This document shows positions 54,178 to 63,358 of a stretch of 64,000 nt of DNA, one piece after another. How positions within the stretch are numbered: the stretch's first letter is position 1; each line of letters starts with the position of its first letter. Below the pieces are notes generated by a model, which was not told the origin of the DNA, did not search any database, and was given only the letters and a program-made list of their open reading frames with translations. The DNA is from Desulfopila_A sp964446655 (lineage in GTDB: Bacteria > Desulfobacterota > Desulfobulbia > Desulfobulbales > Desulfocapsaceae): the NCBI GenBank assembly GCA_964446655.1, contig CAYUPL010000002.1:62001-126000 (forward strand). The letters are read 5' to 3'. The translations under genes were made by a program, and so were the position numbers.

Positions 54178-56925
54178 ATGAACTCGATAGCGCAACAGCA
54201 GGTCCAACAGGTGCAGGAATACATTGCTTCTTTAAAGGCTTCGCCGAAATTCGGGCCGCAGGTTGTCTATCATAAGACGTATGACAATACCTTGCCGGTC
54301 TATGCCTACAATACAGATATTCTTTCAACCGAATTGGCATCCTGTTTGTCGGAAATGGGAATAGGTAATCTGTACAGCCATCAAGCGGAAGCAATCACCA
54401 AAATATTATCCAACCAGGATGTACTTGTGGCAACTGCCACATCTTCTGGAAAAAGCCTGGTATATATACTTCCTGTTCTGGAAAAAATTTTCAAAGAGAA
54501 AAAAAGTCACGCTCTCTTTCTCTTTCCCCTGAAAGCGCTTTCCCAGGATCAGCTTAAATCTCTCCATCTTTTCCAGAATCATCTCTCACAATCAGGGCTG
54601 CATCGCAGCGAAGAATTAGCGGCAATTTATGATGGTGATACTTCGCCATACAGGAGAAGGAAGATCCGCCAACAGACCCCACCCATCCTCATTTCCAATC
54701 CGGATATGCTGCATCTGTCTTTTCTGCCGTTTCACGAAAACTGGTCCCATTTTTTCGGAAATCTTGACTTTATTGTAATAGATGAAGTGCATAGCTATCG
54801 CGGAATTTTCGGATCACATATTGCCTGGTTGCTGCGTCGCTTACAAAGGGTAACCGAATATTACGGTAAACAGTCTCGATTTATCCTCAGCTCGGCAACG
54901 ATCGGTAACCCAAAGACATTTGCCGAGCAGCTTGTCGGAGGTACGATTGAAAGCATAACTCAAAGCGGAGCTCCACAGAGCAAAAAGCATTTTCTTCTAC
55001 TCAATCCCTGGGATTCTCCGGCATATACCGCAAGTAAACTCTTGGAAGCAGCCATAAAACGAGGTCTGCGTACAATTGTGTATACCCAGTCAAGAAAAAT
55101 GACGGAACTGATATCCCTCTGGACACGACCGAGACTTGGCAATAAGGCCGATACACTGAGCTCTTACAGAGCCGGTTTTCCGGCAGAGGAGCGCAGAGAG
55201 ATTGAAAGAAGACTTTCCAGCGGAGAACTCCTAGGGGTTATTGCCACCTCGGCGCTCGAGCTTGGCATAGACATAGGACATCTTGATATCTGCATCCTGG
55301 TTGGCTATCCCGGCTCAATCATGGCGACGCATCAGCGTGGTGGCAGGGTAGGGCGCAGAGACCGTGAGTCGGCTGTGATTTTAATAGGCAGTGAAGATGC
55401 TCTGGACCAGTACTATATGAACAATCCTCTACGATTTTTTGCCGGGGAAGTGGAATCTGCTGTTTTGAATGTTGCTAATAGCAAGATTATTCGCCAACAC
55501 CTCGTTTGTGCGGCCGCAGAAATTCCGCTTCAAAGGGACGAGGATATTCTTGCTGCTCCTGGAGTGATCTCCTGCGTTGATGCGTTGACTGCCGAATCGT
55601 CCTTACTCCTTTCTGCTGATGGCCTCAAATACTATGCAACACGAAAACGACCGCAGAGGCATGTGAATTTACGCGGTACCGGGAACGCACTGACGATAAT
55701 TAATGGCGAAACCGGACAGATTCTTGGAGAAATCGATGCAGCTCGAGCCTTGCAAGAATGCCACGAGGGAGCAGTTTATCTGCATAGAATGCAAACATGG
55801 CTGGTGGAAAAGCTTGATCTGTCTGGTAAGGAAGTNNNNNNNNNNNNNNNNNNNNNNNNNNNNNNNNNNNNNNNNNNNNNNNNNNNNNNNNNNNNNNNNN
55901 NNNNNNNNNNNNNNNNNNNNNNNNNNNNNNNNNNNCTTGAACATGTGATGATTTCAATTTTTCCACTTCTGGTTCTTTGCGACAGAAATGATGTCGGAGG
56001 AATATCCTGTCCCCACCATGAACAGACAGAAGGTGCTACAATTTTTATCTATGACGGTCATGCCGGCGGCTCGGGGCTGTCTGCCGAGGCCTATAACAAA
56101 GCGGAAGAGCTTCTGCGGAGGTCGTTGGAAACCGTTGTTTCCTGTGATTGCAGTAATGGCTGTCCTGCGTGTGTTCATTCCCCTAAATGTGGTTCCGGGA
56201 ATCGACCTATTGATAAATCAGCCTGTCTTTTTTTGCTGAGAAAAATTCTTTCTAAACCCCATCAAAAAGGAAAATGCAGCGAGCAGCAGAGAATACCGCC
56301 GGCGGTGCATTCCGGAGTGTTGGACAACACAGTCTTGCCTGTAAAGGGCATTGCTGCTTTACCGGAACACTTTGGCGTCTTTGATCTGGAAACAAAATTT
56401 TCGGCCGAAGAGGTTGGGGGATGGCAAAATGTTGAAAAAATGGGAATGTCTTTAGGGGTTGTCTATGACTCTGTGCTTGATGGTTATGTGACCTATCTGG
56501 AAGAAGAGGTCGAATCTCTTATGGAGCACCTCCACTCACTTGAACTTGTGGTCGGATTCAACAATAAAAGATTTGATAACAGGGTATTATATTCTTACGG
56601 CAAAACAGGTCTAGATGAACTACCGACTTTGGATCTGCTTGAAGAAATACAGAAACATCTTGGCTATCGACTCAGTTTGAATGGCGTAGCTGAACACACA
56701 CTGAATGTGAAAAAGAGCGGTGATGGTCTTATGGCCTTGCAGTGGTATCGCCAGGGGAACTACGAAATGTTACGGAAATATTGCATGAAGGATGTTGAAA
56801 TAACAAAAAACATTATGTTATTTGCTCTACAGAACGGTTTTTTACTCTTTCAAAATAAGGCTCGGCAAAAGGTTCGCTTACCGTTGCATCTTGAAAAAAC
56901 CATTCTGACGGAATTACATAAATGA
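54178..56925 (+). CDS. DEAD/DEAH helicase (MrfA-like, DUF1998) fused to a DEDD exonuclease-like domain, interrupted by an assembly gap
   Basis: 915 nominal residues including 100 N bases. SF2 helicase motifs: ATATSSGKSL (I), DEVH (II), SATIGNP (III) and QRGGRVGRR (VI). A DUF1998 region near nominal 600-680 has the cysteine-rich motif CDCSNGCPACVHSPKC. Up to here it is like B. subtilis MrfA/YprA. After about nominal residue 730 comes an RNase-H-fold exonuclease domain with the DEDD pattern (FDLETK, NKRFDNRVL, YCMKDVEI), like MrfB/YprB. In B. subtilis these are separate proteins of a mitomycin-C repair pathway. About 130 residues expected between the two contig ends are missing. Confidence 0.85.
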   Translation: MNSIAQQQVQQVQEYIASLKASPKFGPQVVYHKTYDNTLPVYAYNTDILSTELASCLSEMGIGNLYSHQAEAITKILSNQDVLVATATSSGKSLVYILPVLEKIFKEKKSHALFLFPLKALSQDQLKSLHLFQNHLSQSGLHRSEELAAIYDGDTSPYRRRKIRQQTPPILISNPDMLHLSFLPFHENWSHFFGNLDFIVIDEVHSYRGIFGSHIAWLLRRLQRVTEYYGKQSRFILSSATIGNPKTFAEQLVGGTIESITQSGAPQSKKHFLLLNPWDSPAYTASKLLEAAIKRGLRTIVYTQSRKMTELISLWTRPRLGNKADTLSSYRAGFPAEERREIERRLSSGELLGVIATSALELGIDIGHLDICILVGYPGSIMATHQRGGRVGRRDRESAVILIGSEDALDQYYMNNPLRFFAGEVESAVLNVANSKIIRQHLVCAAAEIPLQRDEDILAAPGVISCVDALTAESSLLLSADGLKYYATRKRPQRHVNLRGTGNALTIINGETGQILGEIDAARALQECHEGAVYLHRMQTWLVEKLDLSGKEXXXXXXXXXXXXXXXXXXXXXXXXXXXXXXXXXXLEHVMISIFPLLVLCDRNDVGGISCPHHEQTEGATIFIYDGHAGGSGLSAEAYNKAEELLRRSLETVVSCDCSNGCPACVHSPKCGSGNRPIDKSACLFLLRKILSKPHQKGKCSEQQRIPPAVHSGVLDNTVLPVKGIAALPEHFGVFDLETKFSAEEVGGWQNVEKMGMSLGVVYDSVLDGYVTYLEEEVESLMEHLHSLELVVGFNNKRFDNRVLYSYGKTGLDELPTLDLLEEIQKHLGYRLSLNGVAEHTLNVKKSGDGLMALQWYRQGNYEMLRKYCMKDVEITKNIMLFALQNGFLLFQNKARQKVRLPLHLEKTILTELHK
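55836..55935. other. Scaffold gap of 100 N bases
   Basis: Exactly 100 N bases inside the helicase gene, the conventional placeholder for a gap of unknown size. The reading frame happens to be preserved across it. Comparison with MrfA-type proteins suggests roughly 400 real bases are missing. Confidence 0.99.
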
Positions 56926-57100
56926 AATAATTGTAACCAATGGCTCGCCATGGAGTTTTCAGCATATCCTGCTGTCCATTGTTGAGATTCATCCACGTGA
57001 TGCGATGAACCTCAACACGCAATAAATCATAGAGACTTTGGCAAGACTCTGTGGAGAAGTTGTCTGCTACTACGCACAAGCAGCACCCATTATGCCGATA

Positions 57101-57562
57101 TCAGGGCCACAGCAGTGGAGCATAAATCCAACCTTCAGTTCCGCTCAGATGCCGCACTTTAACCCATTCAGACTGGCGCTCAATGACATTGAGGACGACT
57201 CCTCTTTCCAGGGTTGCAACTACCGCATTGCTTGTTCCGGGTCCTGAACGCATGTTTGCTCTGCTTTCGGCACTGACGATAACGGTATTTGCTTTTTCGG
57301 TCAGTGGAGAATAAATCCAACCGGAGTCGTTTTCAAAATCCCGAACCTTGATCCAGTCATCTTTTTTTTCGATAACCTGCAGCGGATATCCTTCAAAAAG
57401 TTCCATATAGACCGGATCAGAAGTGCTGGGTCCGGTGCGGACATTGACGCCGTCTTTAACAACTTGGACATATTCAGCGGCAGAGATGTTGATAGATGTG
57501 CTTATCATTATAGAACCGGCGAGAGCAAGTATTTTGCAAGTCTTGAATAATCGTGTTTTCAT
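57101..57562 (-). CDS. Secreted protein with two bacterial SH3 domains
   Basis: 153 residues with a signal peptide (about 1-29, ILALAGSIMISTSINISA-AE) and two tandem SH3b domains (about 35-90 and 95-150). Each carries the VNVRTGPST/ANMRSGPGTS motif and a closing GWIYSPL/GWIYAPL. Such domains bind peptidoglycan or other wall components; there is no catalytic domain. It probably works in the periplasm. The gene converges with the helicase and is not obviously in an operon; the LD-carboxypeptidase lies 123 bases upstream on the same strand. Confidence 0.88.
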   Translation of the reverse strand: MKTRLFKTCKILALAGSIMISTSINISAAEYVQVVKDGVNVRTGPSTSDPVYMELFEGYPLQVIEKKDDWIKVRDFENDSGWIYSPLTEKANTVIVSAESRANMRSGPGTSNAVVATLERGVVLNVIERQSEWVKVRHLSGTEGWIYAPLLWP

Positions 57563-57685
57563 TATTTAGTAGGGAGTGAGTTGTGGTTATTGATTATGTG
57601 ACTGACGGCTACAATACCATTTTGGCGATGTTTGTCAAATTACTTCAGCTTTTCTCTGTTGGAGAGAGAACTGCAAGCAGGCTGG

Positions 57686-58597
57686 TCAACAATGCGAAAG
57701 TATGCCACTATGACTATCAAGGGTCATTTCCAAACCGAGTGGTACTGTGAAATTATTTTCAGCATGCCCAATTGGATATCGAGCCCAGATTGATGTGGTA
57801 ACATCCGTCAGCTCTAGAACACGTGACCAGATAGCCTCATGATGGCTCATGGTTTCGTTTCTGTCAAGACCCAGCCCGTAGGAAAAATCTCCGAGAACAA
57901 TAGCGGAAACGGATTCCAGTTTACCGCAGAGTTGAAGTTGCGTCAACATTCTGTCAATACGATAAAGGGGTTCGGCGGTATCTTCCAGGATAACAATTTT
58001 GTTCTGCCACTCCGGCGCAAAGGCAGTACCGAGCGTAGATACGATCGTAGTCAGATTACCTCCTGTTATGATACCTCGGCACAGGCCGGTATGGCGTAAT
58101 ATTTCAGGCCGGCAATGACTTTGCCAGGCAGTGACTGGGGCAAAAAGAGCGGATTTTAAAGCAGTGACGCTCTCTTTTGAAAGACGGGGAAGTGAAGTGA
58201 CCACAGGGCCATGCAGGGTCACCAGGTCGTGTTTGCGGTTAAAAAGATTGTGGAGCAGGGTAATATCTGAAAAACCAATAAATATCTTTGGTTGTGGAGT
58301 GAATGTGTCGTTAGCTAAAGAGGATGCCAGGCGCAGACTGCCAAATCCACCCCGGGCGGCCATGACGGCGTCGACTTCAGGGTCGTTCCAGACAGTCTTC
58401 AATTCATTAATTCTGTTCTCGTCGGTGTCTGCCAGATATCCATGCCTCGGCCACAAATCTCGTGGAAATTTTGTTATGAAACCGAGTTCGTGCAGAGTAC
58501 GGATACCGTTTTCGAATGATTTTCGACACGAAATTCCTCCAGCTGGAGCAACAATGCCTATGGTCGCACCCGGTTTAAGTGGAGGTGGAATTTTCAT
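57686..58597 (-). CDS. ldcA: LD-carboxypeptidase (peptidase S66, LdcA/MccF family)
   Basis: 303 residues of the S66 family, which removes the terminal D-alanine of cytoplasmic muropeptides during wall recycling (or cleaves microcin C-like compounds). The Ser is in FIGFSDITLLHN, the Glu in ILEDTAEPLYRIDRML, and the His in PIGHAENNFTVPLG. Start KPGATIGIVAPAG is typical, as is RGGFGSLRLA. No signal peptide. It begins one base before the coaX end, so the two form one transcript. Confidence 0.92.
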   Translation of the reverse strand: MKIPPPLKPGATIGIVAPAGGISCRKSFENGIRTLHELGFITKFPRDLWPRHGYLADTDENRINELKTVWNDPEVDAVMAARGGFGSLRLASSLANDTFTPQPKIFIGFSDITLLHNLFNRKHDLVTLHGPVVTSLPRLSKESVTALKSALFAPVTAWQSHCRPEILRHTGLCRGIITGGNLTTIVSTLGTAFAPEWQNKIVILEDTAEPLYRIDRMLTQLQLCGKLESVSAIVLGDFSYGLGLDRNETMSHHEAIWSRVLELTDVTTSIWARYPIGHAENNFTVPLGLEMTLDSHSGILSHC

Positions 58598-58598
58598 G

Positions 58599-59399
58599 TT
58601 ATTCCTGTGGGTGAATTCTGCGGTATATGTGACGCAGACCTTTTAAGGTTAACATTTGATCAATGATTGTAACCTCTTTGCAATAGGGGATAATCAGGCC
58701 GGCCATACCGCCGGTGGCCAGAATAGTCATCTCCTGGTTTTTCCCGCACATCTCGTCTCCTAAAATGCGAACCAGTCCATCGATCATGGCGCCATAGCCG
58801 TTGAGTATGCCGCTTTTCATTGCGTCGACGGTGTTTTTGCCTATAACGGCTGCGGGGCCTGTAGATATGTCGATATGAGGGAGCTTGGCGGCCCTGTTGG
58901 AGAGGGCTTCCAGCGAAATTGCAATACCGGGCAGGATCGTCCCACCAATGTATTCGCATTTATCCGTTACACAGTCAAAGGTTATTGCAGTGCCGAAATC
59001 AATTACTATCAGGTGGGTCTGGTAGTGTGTCCAGGCAGCTACTGCGTTGACCAAACGATCGGCGCCGACTTCTCCGGGATAATCAGTTTTGATGCTTATT
59101 ATATCCTGCAGGTTTTTATCGTTGACAACGAAAGGCGGAGTTTTAAGATTATGAGAGAAATGGTTAGTGCAGCAGTGCAGCCAGGCAGCCTCAAGAGATG
59201 GAACAACGCTTGAGATAATGATGCCGGAGATTGAAAGACGGCCGAGATCAGCCATGGCGAAAAGAGCGTTAAATGTAATAGCGATTTCGTCAGGAGTTTG
59301 GTGCTTATCGGTTTTTATTCGCCAGTGTCCCTTGAGTTCGTCATTGTCATACAGTCCAATTACAGTGTGTGAATTGCCGATATCAATAACAAAAAGCAT
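58599..59399 (-). CDS. coaX: Type III pantothenate kinase CoaX
   Basis: 266-residue ASKHA kinase for the first step of CoA synthesis. MLFVIDIGNSHTVIGLY holds the phosphate-1 motif, ISSVVPSLE follows, DYPGEVGADRLVNAVA is the pantothenate site, IDFGTAITFDCV is the phosphate-2 motif, and GGTILPGIAISLEAL and ATGGMAGLI complete the family pattern. The open frame starts 45 residues earlier. The ATG at 59397-59399 gives the conserved N-terminus. The usual neighbour birA is absent; ldcA follows one base downstream. Confidence 0.95.
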   Translation of the reverse strand: MLFVIDIGNSHTVIGLYDNDELKGHWRIKTDKHQTPDEIAITFNALFAMADLGRLSISGIIISSVVPSLEAAWLHCCTNHFSHNLKTPPFVVNDKNLQDIISIKTDYPGEVGADRLVNAVAAWTHYQTHLIVIDFGTAITFDCVTDKCEYIGGTILPGIAISLEALSNRAAKLPHIDISTGPAAVIGKNTVDAMKSGILNGYGAMIDGLVRILGDEMCGKNQEMTILATGGMAGLIIPYCKEVTIIDQMLTLKGLRHIYRRIHPQE

Positions 59400-59601
59400 A
59401 TTTTTTCTCGCGTGCCGGTAATGGATTAAAAATGCCGATGATGTAGTAAGAGCCGCTGGGCGGCTTTCGTTGAGGTAAGTACCTTTACGAAATTCTTTCA
59501 ATAAAAGCAAGAAAGAGATTTTCGTTGAATACAATGATTTTCAAGATGACCGTAAAATTTTTGTAATTTAGAAAGTAGAGACTAAAAGGAGGTAACATCC
59601 G

Positions 59602-59928
59602 GTGAAAAGAGTACTTGTTGTGCAGACTACTTTTTCGGAAAGAGAGGAAGCAGTGGAAATGGCAGGAAAAGTAGTACGGAAAAGACTGGCCGCTTGTGCC
59701 CAGCTCTCTCGGGGGATAGAGTCATTTTACTGGTGGAAAGATTCTATTGCACAAAGCACTGAATATATATTGAGCTTCAAAACAACAGCGGATATCTATC
59801 CAGCTCTGGAAAAGTTCATCCGCAGAACACATTCCTATGAAACCCCGGAAATCATAGCTACGGCAACTGACTATGTCGAGCATGATTATCTGCAGTGGCT
59901 GGAAGATGAAACACAATCAGAAGAATGA
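59602..59928 (+). CDS. cutA: Divalent-cation tolerance protein CutA1
   Basis: 108-residue member of the CutA1 family, trimeric ferredoxin-like proteins linked to copper tolerance. VVQTTFSEREEA, KRLAACAQLSRGIESFYWW and the C-terminal HSYETPEIIA with WLEDE match the signature. It begins at a GTG with an excellent ribosome-binding site (AGGAGGT, eight bases upstream), so this start is strongly supported. Its stop is four bases before a tiny cysteine-rich gene, suggesting the two are cotranslated. Confidence 0.95.
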   Translation: MKRVLVVQTTFSEREEAVEMAGKVVRKRLAACAQLSRGIESFYWWKDSIAQSTEYILSFKTTADIYPALEKFIRRTHSYETPEIIATATDYVEHDYLQWLEDETQSEE

Positions 59929-59932
59929 AGGT

Positions 59933-60130
59933 ATGAAAAAATCAGGCTACAGAAAAAGAAAACTCGGCGAATATCGATGCCACTGTTGTAAGGAGAAAAA
60001 ACTATTCTGCTGGAGCTGTCCCTGTGGTTTTCAGATTTGTGATGACTGCTTCAAGGAAAATCGCTGGGGAATCAGCAATGGACCTACCTGGATATGCCCC
60101 GACTGTGAAAGAGTAATGAGAACATGTTAG
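59933..60130 (+). CDS. 65-residue cysteine-rich zinc-ribbon-like protein
   Basis: Begins at an ATG preceded by AAGG, four bases after the cutA stop. It contains 11 cysteines in 65 residues, arranged as CHCC, CWSCPC, ICDDC and CPDC, which suggests metal binding (two zinc sites or an iron-sulfur-like fold). The central FCWSCPCGFQICDDCFKENRW resembles short treble-clef or zinc-ribbon proteins. I do not recognise a named family. Its stop overlaps the end of the convergent M23 peptidase gene by four bases. Confidence 0.7.
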   Translation: MKKSGYRKRKLGEYRCHCCKEKKLFCWSCPCGFQICDDCFKENRWGISNGPTWICPDCERVMRTC

Positions 60131-61503
60131 AAACGTGAATTCAACAATGGTTCCTCTATCGTAACTTCAATCCACTGTTTGTCCCACCACTCTTTTGGTG
60201 CGACGAATATGCCGTTGACAAGCACGGAGAAATGGAGATGGTCACCGCCCGCCATGCCACTTGTTCCGGTAAGCCCTAAAACTGTTTCGTTATCTATGAT
60301 GTCCCCTGGCCTCGCTTCAATTCTGCTGAGATGAGAATACAGACTGAAAAGTCCCTGACCGTGGTCGAGAATCACCATATTTCCATAAATTCCAAGGTAA
60401 TCGGCAAAGATCACTTTTCCTCTATTGGCAGCTTTCACTTCGGCATGGCGGGTTGACGCGATATCCATACCGAGGTGCACTTGCTTATCTATTTCTCTGC
60501 CTTGGTAAAAATAGGTGCGATGGTCGGCAAATCCGGCCCGGGAAGCGCCGGCCATTCTTGAAAAACGACCTTGCCAGAGCCGGTCAGGTACTGAAGTGCT
60601 ACAGATTTCGGCGATTTTGTTATTGTTTGCCTGCCGTATTGTTCGATTTGTGTAGAGGTATTTTTCCACCATATCGCCCCGCATTTCCGGATAATATCCT
60701 TCAAATTCAGGAATCTTGGCGGAGAGAAAAGTATCGTCTATGTTGATTCTGTCGTGTTTGAAGGACAACTTTTTAAATACAGGGGAAAAGGCCTGACTCC
60801 CCTGGTTACCGGCCTTATCCTCTGCTACAACCTTGCTGTTTTCAAGAACAGAGACGTTGTAGGGGACGGCCAAAAAAGCGAGATAGACATTGTCTCTACC
60901 ATCGCCTGTGGGATATCCTTTGTGAAAATGTCCGGCAAAATGGGCGCCGTGTTCTGCGACTTCGCCGTCAACCTGATAAATAACTACGCCGCTGCCCCCC
61001 TGATCAATGTATCGTTCCGCATGGAGGATACGGACTTTAGGCGGCTCGGTATCAATGATAATACTTTTCTGTAATTCAAAAGAATTTCCGGAGAAGAAGC
61101 TGCGCAAAGAATAGTCTCTGGCTGTCAGAACCAGCTCTGCGGCACCATCTTCGATGCTCGATTCCTCAATGCTGAAGTTGAGTTCTTTAACAAAGCTCTC
61201 CGGACCTATCCGACCGGTATATCCCTTTCTGGGAAAGGGCTCTTGCAGCAGAACATACTCTTTATCCTGCTGTCGAATAACAAGTTTCACATGCCGCAAA
61301 CCGCTCTGTTCATCTCGAGCGTTCACACTGAAATGAGCTGTTTCACCGGCATGTTCAGTATTGCCGGTAATCTCCACCTGCGGAGGAGTTTTTTCAAAGA
61401 AAACCATGGCAATATATACTCCTCCGCCCGCAATAATTGCCAGAAGAAGAAAAAGTAAAAGTTTGCCGGTTCCGCCGCCTTTCGTTTTTGTGTTCAAATG
61501 CAT
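60127..61503 (-). CDS. M23 family peptidoglycan endopeptidase (LytM-like)
   Basis: 458-residue membrane-anchored protein. One N-terminal helix (about 14-34, LLLFLLLAIIAGGGVYIAMVFF), then two Ig-like beta domains (VEITGNTEHAGETAHFSV and so on), then a C-terminal LytM domain from about 335. Metal ligands are in HLGMDIA and the paired HLHFSV, with a family-type YSHLSRIEARPGD between. It should cut peptide cross-links in the periplasm. It converges with the cysteine-rich gene (four-base overlap). The rng gene ends 20 bases upstream on the same strand. Confidence 0.92.
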   Translation of the reverse strand: MHLNTKTKGGGTGKLLLFLLLAIIAGGGVYIAMVFFEKTPPQVEITGNTEHAGETAHFSVNARDEQSGLRHVKLVIRQQDKEYVLLQEPFPRKGYTGRIGPESFVKELNFSIEESSIEDGAAELVLTARDYSLRSFFSGNSFELQKSIIIDTEPPKVRILHAERYIDQGGSGVVIYQVDGEVAEHGAHFAGHFHKGYPTGDGRDNVYLAFLAVPYNVSVLENSKVVAEDKAGNQGSQAFSPVFKKLSFKHDRINIDDTFLSAKIPEFEGYYPEMRGDMVEKYLYTNRTIRQANNNKIAEICSTSVPDRLWQGRFSRMAGASRAGFADHRTYFYQGREIDKQVHLGMDIASTRHAEVKAANRGKVIFADYLGIYGNMVILDHGQGLFSLYSHLSRIEARPGDIIDNETVLGLTGTSGMAGGDHLHFSVLVNGIFVAPKEWWDKQWIEVTIEEPLLNSRF

Positions 61504-61522
61504 GACTTCCTTTTATATATGT

Positions 61523-63055
61523 TCATTGGTGCCAGATGATGTCATATTTTTCAATATGTAGCTCCTTCACAGGAACCACCATCATTTTTTTGCCTGTGTC
61601 GGTTTCCAGCTGCAGAAGTGTTTTTCTTTCTTCTTTATGCAACATATCGGCAATCCGGGGATGCACTCGGAGAGTAATGGAAAAACCACCGCTTTTTTTG
61701 GCATTCCTGCTGATTTTGCGGAAAATATCATAACATATGGTTCTTCTCGATTTAAGTATCCCTTCACCGGCGCAGTAGTGGCATGGCTCACACATCATTT
61801 GCGTCAGGTTCTCCGAGTTTCTTTTCCGGGTCATCTGAACCAGCCCAAACTCAGACAGTTTCAATATATTAATTCTGCTCTTATCTTTTTTTACTGCTTC
61901 CTTAAAATAGGTAAAAAGCTCCTCTCGGTGCTCTTCGCCTTCCATGTCAATAAAGTCAATGATAATGATTCCACCGATATTTCGCAAACGCAATTGATAG
62001 GCAATTTCTTTTGCTGCCTCCATGTTGGTTTTAAAAATAGTCTCGTTCAAATTATTTTTACCAACGAATCTTCCGGTGTTTACATCTATTACCGACAATG
62101 CTTCGGTACTTTCTATAATGATATAGCCTCCGGAACGCAGCCACACTTTTTTTTCCGTGGCTCTGTTAATTTCCACGTCGATACCATGCGCTTCGAAGAG
62201 CGGTGTATCGTCTTCGTAGAGCGAGATTTTGCTGCTAAGCTGAGGTGCAAAGTTTTGTACAAAGGTTTGCAGCCTTTCATATGTTTCGTAATCATCGATG
62301 ATGAGATGGTCGACATCATGAGTAAAGAGATCCCGGACGGAACGAAAGGTTATGTCCAGATCCTTATATACAAGAGCAGGCACTTCAGCAACAGAAGCTC
62401 TGTCCTGAATTTCGTCCCATAAAAGAAGAAGGAATTCCATGTCTGCTTCAAGTTCGTCGTCAAAAGCAAACTCGGCCACGGTACGGACTATAAAACCGGT
62501 ACCCTCGGGGCGTAATTTTTCAATCTGTTGCCGTAGCTTTTGTCGAACCTCTTCGTCTTCAATTTTTCTTGAAATACCTATATGGTCGGTCAGTGGAATA
62601 AAGACAAGGTTTCGGCCTGGAAGCGTGATGTGGCAGGTCAGCCTGGCGCCCTTTGTGCCGATGGGGTCCTTGCTTACCTGAACGAGAATATCCTGACCTT
62701 CAAATAACAGGTCTTCAATGTTCATTCCATGGGTTCGGCGGAGATCACTTTCCGGTAAAATAGATGAATAGGCGCTATCCGCGGAATCCGGTTCGCTGTC
62801 AAGCATTCTGCTGTTCAGTTCGTTCTGGGAAAGGTAAACATCATCGACATAGAGAAACCCGGTACGTTCAAGACCTATATTGATAAAGGCCGCCTGCATT
62901 CCAGGCAACACACGAACGACTTTACCTTTATAGATATTGCCTATGAGCCCTTTTTCCGTCGGTCTCTGCAGGTGAAACTCGCTTAGAGTCCCATTTTCGA
63001 CGATAGCTATCCTTACCTCGTATCGTCTTGAATTTATAAGAATTGCAGTGCTCAT
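61523..63055 (-). CDS. rng: Ribonuclease E/G family protein (RNase G-like)
   Basis: About 510 residues, RNase G length without the long RNase E scaffold. The order is an S1 domain (GNIYKGKVVRVLPGMQAAF), an RNase H-like region, and the catalytic DNase-I-like core with the metal-binding Asp pair in SVIDVNTGRFVG and IIIDFIDM. The zinc-link is CHYCAGEG near 410. The first frame codon at 63073 is TTG; the ATG at 63053-63055 (MSTAILINS) is the family start. It processes rRNA and decays mRNA. The upstream gap to the divergent glycosyltransferase is 303 bases. Confidence 0.95.
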   Translation of the reverse strand: MSTAILINSRRYEVRIAIVENGTLSEFHLQRPTEKGLIGNIYKGKVVRVLPGMQAAFINIGLERTGFLYVDDVYLSQNELNSRMLDSEPDSADSAYSSILPESDLRRTHGMNIEDLLFEGQDILVQVSKDPIGTKGARLTCHITLPGRNLVFIPLTDHIGISRKIEDEEVRQKLRQQIEKLRPEGTGFIVRTVAEFAFDDELEADMEFLLLLWDEIQDRASVAEVPALVYKDLDITFRSVRDLFTHDVDHLIIDDYETYERLQTFVQNFAPQLSSKISLYEDDTPLFEAHGIDVEINRATEKKVWLRSGGYIIIESTEALSVIDVNTGRFVGKNNLNETIFKTNMEAAKEIAYQLRLRNIGGIIIIDFIDMEGEEHREELFTYFKEAVKKDKSRINILKLSEFGLVQMTRKRNSENLTQMMCEPCHYCAGEGILKSRRTICYDIFRKISRNAKKSGGFSITLRVHPRIADMLHKEERKTLLQLETDTGKKMMVVPVKELHIEKYDIIWHQ

Positions 63056-63358
63056 CGTGTTGATATATTTCAAAAGTGTATTGAATGATTACACTTAGGA
63101 TCCTTGTTGTAGGGAGACACCTTGCCGAGGTTGCCCGGCAGCAAAAAGCGTGAAATAGAGACATATGCCAAGGTAAACAAAGAACGATCCGCAAAGATTT
63201 TTATATTTCTCAGGACAAGTCTTTAGCACGACCCTTTTTCTGGACACGTTCTTGCCGGTCAATAGGATTCATCTCTTGATAAACTGTCTACTATACAGTA
63301 TTTCAAGGGTAAAAAGCCAGTTGTAATGCGATTATTCAGGAAATAGTTACAAGATACG
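63056..63358. other. Divergent intergenic region between rng and a glycosyltransferase gene
   Basis: No gene seen in 303 bases. It contains TTGATA at about 63277 and other A+T-rich stretches that could serve as promoters in both directions, but no clean pair could be assigned. No tRNA or repeat was found. Confidence 0.5.

Noticed and set aside
61637..62422. 261-residue plus-strand open frame
   Set aside because: It lies wholly antisense to the conserved catalytic core of the RNase E/G gene and shows no family motif.
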